Part shown: positions 47,585 to 59,304 of the stretch, piece by piece
How positions within the stretch are numbered: the stretch's first letter is position 1
How the letters are laid out: each line of letters starts with the position of its first letter
Assembly: GCF_048569485.1 (NCBI RefSeq)
Contig: NC_134353.1
Location: forward strand, 530,069,008-530,133,007
From: Anomaloglossus baeobatrachus
Taxonomy: Eukaryota; Chordata; Amphibia; Anura; Aromobatidae
Direction: 5' to 3'
Length of the DNA stretch: 64,000 bases
Program-made: the position numbers and the translations under genes
The notes under the pieces: generated by a model
The model's database searches: none
What the model was told of the DNA's origin: nothing
Seen by the model: the letters and a program-made list of their open reading frames with translations, nothing else

Positions 47585-48032
47585 ATTGACTCATTCCTCT
47601 CTGGCAGGCAGTGGCTGTAGTGAGCAGGTGGGTGGCGGCTTCAGCCCGTGCTGGGATTAGAGGAGAGATCTCTGGTGGTGTTTGCTCTTTCTCGGCGATG
47701 ACCGTGTGCTTTACTTTTTGTAGGTATTTTCCTAGCAACATGGCTGAGACAGTGGAACAGCAGCAGCAGCAGCAGGTAATGTTTCCACCCTGGTATATAT
47801 TGGGCATGGAGGGGGCAGATGTAGTGGAGCTTATACTCTGCCCCTTACTGTGGGGTCTGAGCCCCTCACTATTAGTGCAGCAGTAGGTGGCTCCTCAGTC
47901 TCCCTGGTATATGCACTGTGCGAGGCACTGGCTCTCTGGTATCTGCCATCTGCTGGTGCTTGTCCCGGGTGCACAGGATCTGTTGGAGTGGCCACTTCTG
48001 GCAGGGGATGTTGCAGATATGTAGCTTTCAGT
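47585..48032 (+). pseudogene. Partial PLIN2 duplicate: exon 1, ATG exon and start of intron
   Basis: It copies 5229-5673. The ATG is at 47740, the coding stretch 47740-47775 (MAETVE plus six Gln, one CAG more than the gene), and the donor GTAATG at 47776. No other difference was found by eye. Similarity ends at about 48032 within the intron, after which satellite-associated sequence begins. No exons 3-8 occur in the remaining 16 kb. Either the duplicate is truncated, or its remaining exons lie beyond the satellite outside the window. An assembly duplication of the same locus must also be considered. Confidence 0.75.
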
Positions 48033-48200
48033 ACGATGCTGAAGTTGGTTTCTTATTCGTCCAGTTTCTTATTCGGCAATTTAGTTTTTTCAGTTTTTTA
48101 TGCATTTATCAACAAAAATGACACATGACAATAATAAAATACAATGCACTGATGAGCCCTAATATACATACACTCAAAACCAGCTGCGAAAATTATAAAA
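48033..48200. other. Transition between PLIN2 duplicate and satellite
   Basis: AT-rich, with TTCTTATTCGTCCAGTTTC and related short repeats. No gene. Confidence 0.4.
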
Positions 48201-50584
48201 CTGGCAAAAAAATGGGCATCAAAGTGGGCACCAAAGTATGTTAGTGAAAGGATTAAATGGCTTTGGGCCACTGATCTAACACCACAATTACCTATCTAGT
48301 GATGCCCCTAACCAAACTCAAGTGTCTCCAGCCTGGCCCAAAGGGGTTCTGGGCATCAAAACTGGCATCAAAGTGGGCACACAGCCAATTTTCACAGATT
48401 TGAATAAGTAACCAGTGTTTTTGAGGGGTTAAATGGCTTTAAGCCACTGACCTCACACCACATTTACATACCTAGTGATGTCCCACATCAAATTCAGATC
48501 ACTCCAGCCTGGCCCAAACAGGTTCTGGGCATCAGAACTGGCATCAAAGTGGGCAAATGGCCAGTTTTCACAGATTTGAATAAGTAACCAGTGTTTTTGA
48601 GGGGTTAAATGGCTTTGGGCCACTGATCTCACACCACATTTACATACCTAGTGATGCCACACATCAAATTCAGATCACTCCAGCCTGGCCCAAACAGGTT
48701 CTGGGCATCAGAACTGGCATCAAAGTGGGCAAATGGCCAGTTTTCACAGATTTGAATAAGTAACCAGTGTTTTTGAGGGGTTAAATGGCTTTGGGCCACT
48801 GATCTCACACCACATTTACATACCTAGTGATGCCACACATCAAATTCAGATCACTCCAGCCTGGCCCAAACAGGTTCTGGGCATCAAAACTGGCATCAAA
48901 GTGGGCAAAACCCCAGTTTTCACAGATTTGAATAAGTAACTGGTGTTTTTGAGGGGTTAAATGGCTTTGGGCCACTGATCTCACACCACATTTACATACC
49001 TAGTGATGCCACACATCAAATTCAGATCACTCCAGCCTGGCCCAAACAGGTTCTGGGCATCAGAACTGGCATCAAAGTGGGCAAAACCCCAGTTTTCACA
49101 GATTTGAAAAAGTAACCAGTGTTTTTGAGGGGTTAAATGGCTTTGGGCCACTGATCTGACACCACATTTACATACCTAGTGATGCCCCATATCAAATTCA
49201 GATCACTCCAGCCTGGCCCAAACAGGTTCTGGGCATCAGAACTGGCATCAAAGTGGGCAAAACCCCAGTTTTCACAGATTTGAATAAGTAACCAGTGTTT
49301 TTGAGGGTTAAATGGCTTTGGGCCACTGACCTCACACCACATTTACATACCTAGTGATGACACACATAAAATTCAGATAACTCCAGCCTGGCCCAAACAG
49401 GTTCTGGGCATCAGAACTGGCATCAAAGTGGTAAAAATCCCAGTTTTCACAGATTTGAATAAGTAACCAGTGTTTTTGAGGGGTTAAATGGCTTTGGGCC
49501 ACTGATCTCACACAACATTTACATACCTAGTGATGCCACACATCAAATTCAGATCACTCCAGCCTGGCCCAAACAGGTTCTGGGCATCAGAACTGGCATC
49601 AAAGTGGGCAAAACCCACTTTTCACAGATTTGAATAAGTAACCAGTGTTTTTGAGGGCTTAAATGGCTTTGGGCCACTGACCTCACACCACATTTACATA
49701 CCTAGTGATGCCACACATCAAATTCAGATCACTCCAGCCTGGCCCAAACAGGTTCTGGGCATCAGAACTGGCATCAAAGTGGGCAAAACCCCAGTTTTCA
49801 CAGATTTGAATAAGTAACTGGTGTTTTTGAAAGGTTAAATGGCTTTGGGCCACTGACCTCACACCACATTTACATTCCCAGTGATACCACACATCAAATT
49901 CAGATCACTCCAGCCTGGCCCAAACAGGTTCTGGGCATCAGAACTGGCATCAAAGTGGGCAAAACCCCAGTTTTCACAGATTTGAATAAGTAACTGGTGT
50001 TTTTGAGGGGTTAAATGGCTTTGGGCCACTGATCTCACACCACATTTACATACCTAGTGATGCCACACATCAAATTCTGATCACTCCAGCCTGGCCCAAA
50101 CAGGTTCTGGGCATCAGAACTGGCATCAAAGTGGGCAAAACCCCAGTTTTCACAGATTTGAAAAAGTAACCAGTGTTTTTGAGGGGTTAAATGGCTTTGG
50201 GCCACTGATCTGACACCACATTTACATACCTAGTGATGCCCCATATCAAATTCAGATCACTCCAGCCTGGCCCAAACAGGTTCTGGGCATCAGAACTGGC
50301 ATCAAAGTGGGCAAAACCCCAGTTTTCACAGATTTGAATAAGTAACCAGTGTTTTTGAGGGTTAAATGGCTTTGGGCCACTGACCTCACACCACATTTAC
50401 ATACCTAGTGATGACACACATAAAATTCAGATAACTCCAGCCTGGCCCAAACAGGTTCTGGGCATCAGAACTGGCATCAAAGTGGGCAAAACCCCAGTTT
50501 TCACAGATTTGAATAAGTAACCAGTGTTTTTGAGGGGTTAAATGGCTTTGGGCCACTGATCTCACACAACATTTACATACCTAG
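48201..50584 (+). repeat. 176-bp satellite array, forward orientation, part 1
   Basis: The unit includes GTTCTGGGCATCAGAACTGG, CAGTTTTCACAGATTTGAAT, GGGTTAAATGGCTTTGGGCC, TTTACATACCTAGTGATGCC and AGATCACTCCAGCCTGGCCC. The first units at the left edge are the most diverged. The array is interrupted at 50585 by a hAT element that duplicated ATACCTAG. Confidence 0.93.
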
Positions 50585-51099
50585 TAGTGATGAGCGAGTA
50601 CTAAAAAGCTCGGGTGCTCGAAGCTCGGGCCGAGCCTCCCAAGATACTCGTGTACTCGGCCCGAGCAACGAGCCCAATGTTATCCTATGGGAGACCCGAG
50701 TATTTTTGTGAAATGACCTCCCGGCAGCATGGAGAAACCCTAAAAATGTCACAAAAGTCTCAGAAGAGTGCTCAAATGACATGGCAACAGCATGGGGAAG
50801 ACCCCTTGAAGCATTTATCACTCAAAAGTCACAGCTGTGAACAATTTTGTCCGCGTTTTACGCCATTTTTACGGACTCACCAGAAAACCTTCCAAAATGA
50901 CCCCAAAATGATTTTTCATGGCGGAAATGTTAAGGGCACATACCCAATAGTGAGATAGAGCTGGTGTATGTTACTTTTTGAGATCAATACATGAAAGATT
51001 TTACGTGAAAACATTGTGTGGCACTCCGATGTCCCTGAGAAGAGACGTACATGAAGGCCTCTTGAGTCTAATGTGCCCATTTTGAGGAAGTGAGTCTTT

Positions 51100-51640
51100 G
51101 TAGTATTTTCCTTTGCCAGGGCAGTCCTAAATTGTGAGGTTCACCAATGCCCCTGCATACAGACGTGCATGAGGGCCTGTAAACCTGAAGTGCCCATTGG
51201 AAGGAAGTGGGTGTATTATAGTATAGCCCTTAGGCAGGGAAGCCAAACATTGGGAGGCTCCACGTTGTCCCTGGATAGAGACGTGCATGAAGGCCTGTAA
51301 ACCTGAAGTGCCCATTGGAAGGAAGTGGGTGTATTATAGTATAGCCCTTAGGCAGGGAAGCCAAACATTGGGAGGCTCCACGTTGTCCCTGGATAGAGAC
51401 GTGCATGAAGGCCTGTAAACCTGAAGTGCCCATTGGAAGGAAGTGGGTGTATTATAGTATAGCCCTTAGGCAGGGAAGCCAAACATTGGGAGGCTCCACG
51501 TTGTCCCTGGATAGAGACGTGCATGAAGGCCTGTAAACCTGAAGTGCCCATTGGAAGGAAGTGGGTGTATTATAGTATAGCCCTTAGGCAGGGAAGCCAA
51601 ACATTGGGAGGCTCTACGTTGTCCCTGGATAGAGACCTGT
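51100..51640 (+). repeat. 118-bp subterminal tandem repeat of the hAT element (about 4.5 units)
   Basis: CCTGTAAACCTGAAGTGCCC recurs at 51176, 51294, 51412 and 51530. The units from 51230 on look identical by eye. CCCTGGATAGAGACGTGCAT is inverted once at about 57213-57234, on the other side of the transposase. Confidence 0.9.
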
Positions 51641-52578
51641 TAGGTTCTTAGTGCCTCCGTGCTTGCATTTAAAAACCGCACGTGTGTGCCTGTTGGTGGC
51701 AGCTTTCCGCTGCATTTGTGTGAGTTTTGCACAAACTTGGATATAACACACAAGTCTAGTGAATACACATCAGCACAGCATTGCAAAATGCGCAAGGGCG
51801 TTGTCAACGAACAAGGAAGTGGACGTGATGGTGGTGCAGGCAGACACCGAGGTTGTGTGCAAGCTCTAATTTCGCCACAACAAAGGGCCACATCTAGTCG
51901 CTCGCACGTCCTGTCCCAAATTCTTGGGGACCGCAGCAGTACACCCCTCTTGAACCAAGACCAGTGTCAACAGGTTGTTAGTTGGATAGCGGATAATGCT
52001 TCCAGTCAGATTGGCACCACCACAAACACTCTGTCTTCCACACGGTCAAGTGTCAGTAGCCGTGATACTGCACCGCACATTTCAGAACCTGATCCTCCTT
52101 CCTACCACCAGGCCGAGTACACGTCCACGGACATTACTGATCCCACACTTGGACACTCGGAATAGCTGTTCGTTCACGTTTCCATTCACAAATTCTGGCC
52201 TCTCGCCAGCTCCTGTTGAAGTGGGCCATGACGAGATTGTATGTACAGATGCACAAATATTTGAGCAGCCACGTTCTCACGAAGTTGGCAACGTGTCTCA
52301 ACAAGGGGTGGCCGATGATGAGACACAATTGTCAGGAAGTCAGGAGGAGGAGCAGGGTGCGGAAGAGGAAGACGACGTGGTGGATGATCCAGTAACTGAC
52401 CCAACCTGGCAGGAGGATATGCAGAGCGAGGACAGCAGTGCACAGGGGGAGGGAGGCGTAGCATCACAACAGGCAGTAAGAAGCAGAGTGGTGGCCCCAG
52501 GCAGACGTCAGTCAACTGTTCCCCGGAACAACACGACACAAGGTGCCTGTACAAATGTTAGGTCTTCCCGAGTCTGGC

Positions 52579-53230
52579 TGTAATACTATTGTATGTATTG
52601 AGGATTTCGATTGCGTTAGGGCAATGACAACCAGAGACGAGTTCTTGGTGCAAGACATTTATAATATGCAACCAGCAAATATGTACATAAACGGAACAAA
52701 AACACAGTAGAACATAAATACAGGAAATACCTTCCAGGGACTGAGCGAAAGGGAATTCCCGGTACCGCGCACCGGACTCCCCCAGGGAGACCACCAACAG
52801 CAAACCCCTATACAGGGACTGTCTGGCAATCACCCCAGAAGCCCTAAATGCGCAGCAGCCGGGACACAAAAGGGCAATAGGTAAGTCGAAAAATGTCTGT
52901 ACGTGATGTGAGTCCAGAGTGGTATTAAACGGAAGGAACCGGGCAGAAGTTCCGACCAAAGACGGCAAACGGAGTCCAGGTACAGCTAGATGATACCAGA
53001 TGAAGTCCAGAGTCGGTGTCGGTTGTTTTCCAAGAGGATCCGAATAACAATCAGGAACCAAAAGCAGCAGGGCAGGAGCACACAGGAAGCAGTATACTCA
53101 GGCACTGGACTAAGCTTTAGGGGCGGCTTTTAAACAGATGGACAGGAAGTAGGGCAACATAACAGAAAACTCCATGTTAACAAAGGGCAAGCTCTTTCAA
53201 AAGAAAACTGGAAAACCAGGAACTCTGACA
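52579..53230. mobile_element. Solo LTR (652 bp) in the hAT transposase
   Basis: It runs TGTAATAC to CTCTGACA with the 5-bp duplication CTGGC (52574-52578, 53231-53235). No interior, so it is a solo LTR fossil of a family different from the LTR at 41.5 kb. Confidence 0.75.
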
Positions 53231-54105
53231 CTGGCAGTTTTTTAAGTTGGCTCCAGATGATTCTAAAAAGGCCATTTGCAACACCTGCCATGCCAGCATC
53301 AGCAGGGGTACCAAAACTAGCAGCCTGACCACCACCAGCATGATCAGGCACATGTCAGCCAAGCACCCGACTTTGTGGGAAGTACAACAGAGTCGAGGAG
53401 CAGTGCTTGCTGATGTCACTGCTACGTCTTCGCTGGTTGTGCATGCGAGCCAATCCCCTGTCCATGCTGCCTGCGAACAAGCCTCCTCCACTCCTGCACC
53501 TGCAGTTGCCTACGCAGAAAGAACACCATCATCAAGCACGTCCTTGTCCCAGCGCAACGTTCAGTTATCCATTCAGCAAACCTTTGAGCGCAGGCGCAAA
53601 TACACTGCCAACACCCCACATGCCACAGTTCTAAATGCTAACATTTCGCGACTGCTTGCGCTGGAAATGTTGCCTTTTAGGCTGGTTGAGACAGAAGCAT
53701 TCCGCGAACTGATGGTGGCAGCTGTCCCACGTTACTCGGTCCACAGCCGACACTATTTCTCCCTGTGTGCCGTCCCCGCATTGCATAACTAACCACGTGT
53801 CACAAAACATCACACGTGCCCGGAACAACGCTGTTTCAGCCAAAGTCCACCTAACCACAGACACGTGGACAAGTGCATGTGGGCAAGGCCGCTACATCTC
53901 GTTGACGTCACACTGGGTTAATATTGTGCAAGCTGGGACCCAGTCTGAGCGAGGGACGGAATACGTCCTTCACACACCAAGTTTTGCAGGCCCTACCTCA
54001 GTCAGGGTTTCACACACACTCTACAGCTCCGGAATGTCATGCTCCTCAGCCTCCTCCTCCTCCTGCGCATCCTGATCCACTTTACCCTCCACACCAGTCC
54101 CAAGC

Positions 54106-55306
54106 TGTAAGTGTCGCTGGCGGAGGAGGGGACGGTGCGCTCTCCCACTGCTCGGGTCCGGCTGACGCAGCTCTACGGCTGCTGCTGCTCGTTGGCTCGA
54201 GCGATGGCCGGATCCCGGGGACTCGAGCGGCGCTACTCGCCCGTGAGTGAAAAGGGGTGGTTTGGGTTTTGGGGATATTGTCCGTGACGCCACCCACGGT
54301 TGTGGTGATTGTGTGGACACCACCGCTGCTCTGGACGGGGATCCCGGGAGCCTGTGACAGGGAGCAGCTTTGTTGTTATTTCTCCCCTACGTGGGTAGGG
54401 GGGTTGGTTGTCCCGGGGCCTGGTGATGGGGTAGAGATGGATGACAGGCGGGTTGCGGGGCCTGATGAAGTGCATGGTCGCAGGGGCAGCGCTGTGCCGC
54501 ACGGCACGGAGGTACTCACTCAGCCCAATGATGATGACACAGTTCAGGGTAAAACAAGTGGCTGGATGGACAGGTCACTCGGACGGCTGCGGTTGTTCCT
54601 CCCTGCAGGTTAGTGATGACTGTCTCTCCCTGCACCGAAGTTAAGTGTTGGTAGTGATGGTTTCCCAACGGTAACCCGCTCCCTGACCTGGATATGGGCC
54701 GGAGGAGCCCCTTTTGCCCACAGGCGCTGGCCCTGGGAGACGGTTGCCCTTGCCGGTGGCTGTGTCTCCCCTTCACGGTTGTACGGTTGCCTTCTATCTG
54801 GACTTGGCTGTTTGGAAACCCTGAGGTCCCCTTCAATAACGGATTTGGCAAATTCACGGCGACACCAAGCCTTGCCGGGATCCGAAAGTCCTCTGCCAAT
54901 GGTGCTGGCTTCGCTTTGTATACCGGTCCGGTACGGCCGGGTCACCACCCGTCCACGGTCCTTACGGCAGACTCCAATCGGCCTCCACTGCAGACGGTCA
55001 CCACATCCTGCCAACCTTGCTGTCCTGTCCAGGCCACACACCCGGACCAACTTCAGGCTCTTTGCTGTCACTTTTCTCCTCTCTACTACTTTCCTCCTTC
55101 CACTTCCTTAGCTTAACTCTCACTGCCTGTGTTTTCCCTCCTCCTCGGTGGGTGGAGACCAACCGCCTGGCTCCACACCCTGGTGTGGACAACAGCCCCT
55201 GGGGAAGGCAACAAGGATTTTGTGTTTTGACTATGATATGCCTGCAGGGAGTGTGGGGTGTTTAAGTGTTGTGCTCTGTGGCCCCTGGCTTGTCCAGGGC
55301 GACACA
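54106..55306. mobile_element. Solo LTR (about 1.2 kb) in the hAT transposase
   Basis: It starts TGTAAGTGTCGC and ends GGGCGACACA. The flanks CAAGC and GAAGC differ by one base, a likely 5-bp duplication. Transposase coding sequence stops at its left and resumes at its right. No interior. Confidence 0.6.
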
Positions 55307-57249
55307 GAAGCACTGCAGCACTGCCTCGGCGAAGCGGCAACAGGCAGTGCTGAAGCTAATCTGCATAGGTGACAAACCCCACAATGCAGAAGAGGTGTGG
55401 ACAGCTCTGAAACAGCAGGCAGATCACTGGCTCACAACTCTGAACCTAAAGCCAGGAAAGGTGGTGTGTGACAATGGCCGGAACCTGGTGGCGGCTTTGA
55501 GGCGAGGCCAGCTGACACATGTTCCATGCTTGGCCCATGTGCTCAACCTCGAGGTTCAGCGGTTTCTAAAGTCATAGTCAGAGCTGTCTGATCTGCTGGT
55601 AAAAGTTCGCCGCCTGTCTGCACATTTTCGAAAGTCACCTACTGCTTCAGCCGGCCTTGCCGCCTTAAGACGCCGTTTGCATCTTCCGGCACACAGACTG
55701 GTGTGTGATGTCCCCACGCGTTGGAATTCAACTCTGCACATGTTGGTCAGGATATGTGAGCAGAAGAGGGCAGTTGTTGAGTACCTGCATCACCTAAGCC
55801 GTCGGGAAATGGGTCAAACTCCACACATAACACCTGAGGAGTGGAGATGGATGTCCGACCTATGCACCATCCGCCAAAACTTTGAGGACTACAACAAGAT
55901 GGTGAGCGGCGATGACGACATTATTAGCGTCACCATACCGCTTCTCTGCCTTCTAAAATGGTCTCTGCTCAGAAAACAAACATGATGCATTGCAGGCGGA
56001 GCGCGATGAGTTTCAGCAAGAAACAGTAGTGGGTGTGGGTGATGATAACACACAGCCCAGCCTCGTCTCATCACAACGTGCAGTGGAGGACTATGACGAG
56101 GAGGAGGATGAAGACATGGAGCAACTCTCTGGCCAAATTGAGGATATGACATGCAGTCATATCCTCGGTTCAGCGTGGCTGGCCAGAGGACAGGGTAGAT
56201 GATGAGGAGGAGGAGGACAGCATGTTCAGTCATCGTGTCGGTCAGGATACTGAAGTGATGGCTGTTAAGAGTCTGGCACACATGGCTGACTTTATGGTAA
56301 GCTGCCTGTCTCGTGACCCTCGCGTTAAGAACATCTTGGCCGACAATCATTACTGGTTGGTAACACTGTTAGACCCACGCTAAAAGGAGAACTTTATGTC
56401 TCTTATTCCCGAGGCGGAGAGGTCAGGCAAAATGCAGCAGTTCCAGAAGGCCATAGTCACGGAAGTAGGCAAAGCATTCCCCTCACAAAACGCTAGCGGC
56501 ATAGGTCATGAATCAGTGGACAACCGAGGCGTACAGCCGAGAGAGGCACAAGTCCAATCCGCCAGAGGTAGGGGAACAGTCTTTAAGATGTGTGACAGTT
56601 TTCTCAGCCCCTCACGTACCACAGCCCCTGAGGTGCGGGGTAGTGCCACAAGAAATCCTAAGTTTGCCCAGATGCTGAAGGAGTACCTTGCAGATCGAAC
56701 AACTGTACTCCGACATTCCTCTGTGCCTTACAATTATTGGGTATCCAAGCTGGACACGTGGCATGAATTGGCTCTCTACGCCTTGGAAGGCCTGGCCTGC
56801 CCTGCTGCTAGCGTTTTGTCAGAGCGTGTTTTTAGTGCCGCAGGTGGAATCATTACAGATAAACGCACCCGCCTGTCAACTGAAAATGCTGACAAGCTGA
56901 CTCTGATCAAGATGAACAAGGGTTGGATTGGGCCAGACTTCACCACACCACCAGCAAATGAGAGCGGAATTTAAAGTTTGCCATGTACCTCCACTCACCC
57001 ATGGGTACACACTTCTGGAGTTTGGCTAATCGCTGGACTGCTCCTCCTTCTCCTCATGCGCCACCATGATGATGACCGTTACAAATTGCAATACTTAGGC
57101 CTTTGTTTCAGGTATACCCCCAGTGGTAAATTTTTTCGCCCATTCTTTGCAGAATGGACATTACAACGACAGGAGACCCACTCCTTTGCAATGGGAACAA
57201 TGTTTTGAGGCCCTCATGCACGTCTCTATCCAGGGACAACGTGGAGCCT

Positions 57250-58647
57250 GACGCTGCCACCGACTGCCACACACGTGCTGTTTTTAAATGCAAGCACGGA
57301 CGCAATAAGAACCTAACTGGTTTTTAGGAGCGACAATTACTGAGAAGTCTGAGACTATCAGACACTGCTGACTGACGTGTATTATACACTAGACTTGTGC
57401 GTTATATAATAGTTTGTGCAAAACGCGCACCTGTACCCTGCCACCGACTGCCACACACGTGCTGTTTTTAAATGCAAGCACGGACGCAATAAGAACCTAA
57501 CTGGTTTTTAGGAGCGACAATTACTGAGAAGTCTGACACTATCAGACACTGCTGACTGACGTGTATTATACACTAGACTTGTGCGTTATATAATAGTTTG
57601 TGCAAAACGCGCACCTGTACCCTGCCACCGACTGCCACACACGTGCTGTTTTTAAATGCAAGCACGGACGCAATAAGAACCTAACTGGTTTTTAGGAGCG
57701 ACAATTACTGAGAAGTCTGACACTATCAGACACTGCTGACTGACGTGTATTATACACTAGACTTGTGCGTTATATAATAGTTTGTGCAAAACGCGCACCT
57801 GTACCCTGCCACCGACTGCCACACACGTGCTGTTTTTAAATGCAAGCACGGACGCAATAAGAACCTAACTGGTTTTTAGGAGCGACAATTACTGAGAAGT
57901 CTGACACTATCAGACACTGCTGACTGACGTGTATTATACACTAGACTTGTGCGTTATATAATAGTTTGTGCAAAACGCGCACCTGTACCCTGCCACCGAC
58001 TGCCACACACGTGCTGTTTTTAAATGCAAGCACGGACGCAATAAGAACCTAACTGGTTTTTAGGAGCGACAATTACTGAGAAGTCTGACACTATCAGACA
58101 CTGCTGACTGACGTGTATTATACACTAGACTTGTGCGTTATATAATAGTTTGTGCAAAACGCGCACCTGTACCCTGCCACCGACTGCCACACACGTGCTG
58201 TTTTTAAATGCAAGCACGGACGCAATAAGAACCTAACTGGTTTTTAGGAGCGACAATTACTGAGAAGTCTGACACTATCAGACACTGCTGACTGACGTGT
58301 ATTATACACTAGACTTGTGCGTTATATAATAGTTTGTGCAAAACGCGCACCTGTACCCTGCCACCGACTGCCACACACGTGCTGTTTTTAAATGCAAGCA
58401 CGGACGCAATAAGAACCTAACTGGTTTTTAGGAGCGACAATTACTGAGAAGTCTGACACTATCAGACACTGCTGACTGACGTGTATTATACACTAGACTT
58501 GTGCGTTATATAATAGTTTGTGCAAAACGCGCACCTGTACCCTGCCACCGACTGCCACACACGTGCTGTTTTTAAATGCAAGCACGGACGCAATAAGAAC
58601 CTAACTGGTTTTTAGGAGCGACAATTACTGAGAAGTCTGACACTATC
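57250..58647 (+). repeat. 184-bp subterminal tandem repeat of the hAT element (about 7.5 units)
   Basis: CTGCCACCGACTGCCACACA recurs every 184 bp. The units look almost identical by eye. The unit contains CACTAGACTTGTG and TTTAAATGCAAGCACGGACG, which occur once, inverted, at about 51645-51765 on the left side, so this array is an expansion of an ancestral subterminal inverted repeat. Confidence 0.92.
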
Positions 58648-58649
58648 TG

Positions 58650-58925
58650 GACTGTTTTACACTGTGTACACCAGCCCCAGATATGATGAAGGCTGGTATA
58701 CGGTCACCACTAGGAATGGCTATATATACCCTGCCTGCCTGCCTGTATACTGCTACAATAGTCCTGACAAGGACTCTTCTGGTCACTAGCCTGTATTCCG
58801 ACCTGGCTATACCCTGCCTGTATATAGCAACAATAGTCCTGAGAAGGACTCTGCTACTGTACTCCGACCTGGCTATACCCTGCCTGCCTGTATACAACTA
58901 GAATAGTCCTGAGAAGGACTTCTGG
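58650..58925. repeat. Short imperfect repeats near the hAT right end
   Basis: CAATAGTCCTGA(C/G)AAGGACT and CCGACCTGGCTATACCCTGCC recur two or three times. Confidence 0.6.
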
Positions 58926-59304
58926 TCACACTGTTTGCAGCCCTGCTCCGGAACTAACTATAAAGGGCCGCAAAGCTTTCCCTGAATCAGCGACACTCTC
59001 CCTACACTCACTGTCAGAATAGCTGTGAGCAGAGCACAGCGCGCCGGCCGATATAAAGGCTCGGTGACGCTGTGCAGGCCGGCCAATCACTGCAATTCCA
59101 CAACTAACAGGGCTGTGGCATTGCAGTGGTCTGCCAGCCAATCCCTGCATGAGGGCTGGCTCTCAAAAGAGCGCCAACATGCAGAAATGAAGACCACGAG
59201 TAAAGCACGAGTATCGCGAGATTACTCGGTCCCCGCCGAGCAGCCCGAGTACAGTGATACTCGTGCGAGTACCGAGTAGTGACAAGCATGCTCGCTCATC
59301 ACTA

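Larger units (their letters stand above)
51788..56974 (+). pseudogene. ZBED/hAT transposase, interrupted by two solo LTRs
   Basis: The N-terminal part starts at ATG 51788 (MRKGVVNEQGSGRDGG); an acidic linker near 52300-52450 lies in another frame. A BED zinc finger follows at about 53277-53365 (CNTC, then HMSAKH). Next come the ETEAFRELM region and LTTDTWTSACGQGRYISLTS (53845-53905), holding the first catalytic Asp. After the second LTR: VVCDNGRNLVAALRRG and HVPCLAHVLNLEVQRF (55460-55570), VPTRWNSTLHML (55708-55745), and the C-terminal dimerisation region SERVFSAAGGIITDKRTRL (56818-56875). The order is canonical for hAT. Frames change between blocks, so it cannot be translated as is. Intronic structure was not evaluated. 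Confidence 0.85.
50585..59304 (+). mobile_element. 8.7-kb hAT DNA transposon (ZBED type) with target duplication
   Basis: An 8-bp duplication ATACCTAG flanks it (50577-50584, 59305-59312). The termini TAGTGATGAGCGAG are inverted at the right end. From left: terminal region, a 118-bp array, transposase start, a solo LTR, BED finger and catalytic regions, a second solo LTR, catalytic and dimerisation regions, a 184-bp array, terminal region. The terminal regions contain many CTCG/GAGTA palindromic words, which may be transposase-binding sites. The copy is disabled by two insertions plus several frame disruptions, but both ends look intact. Confidence 0.88.

Noticed and set aside
48893-50396. 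69-aa frames repeated in the 176-bp satellite
   Set aside because: Identical frames recur with the satellite period and have no start context or domain.
52558-53061. 167-aa - strand open frame
   Set aside because: It lies within a solo LTR flanked by a 5-bp duplication and shows no protein family features.
57250-58647. Regular repeat units suggesting a CRISPR array
   Set aside because: The whole 184-bp unit is repeated with no unique spacers, within a eukaryotic transposon.
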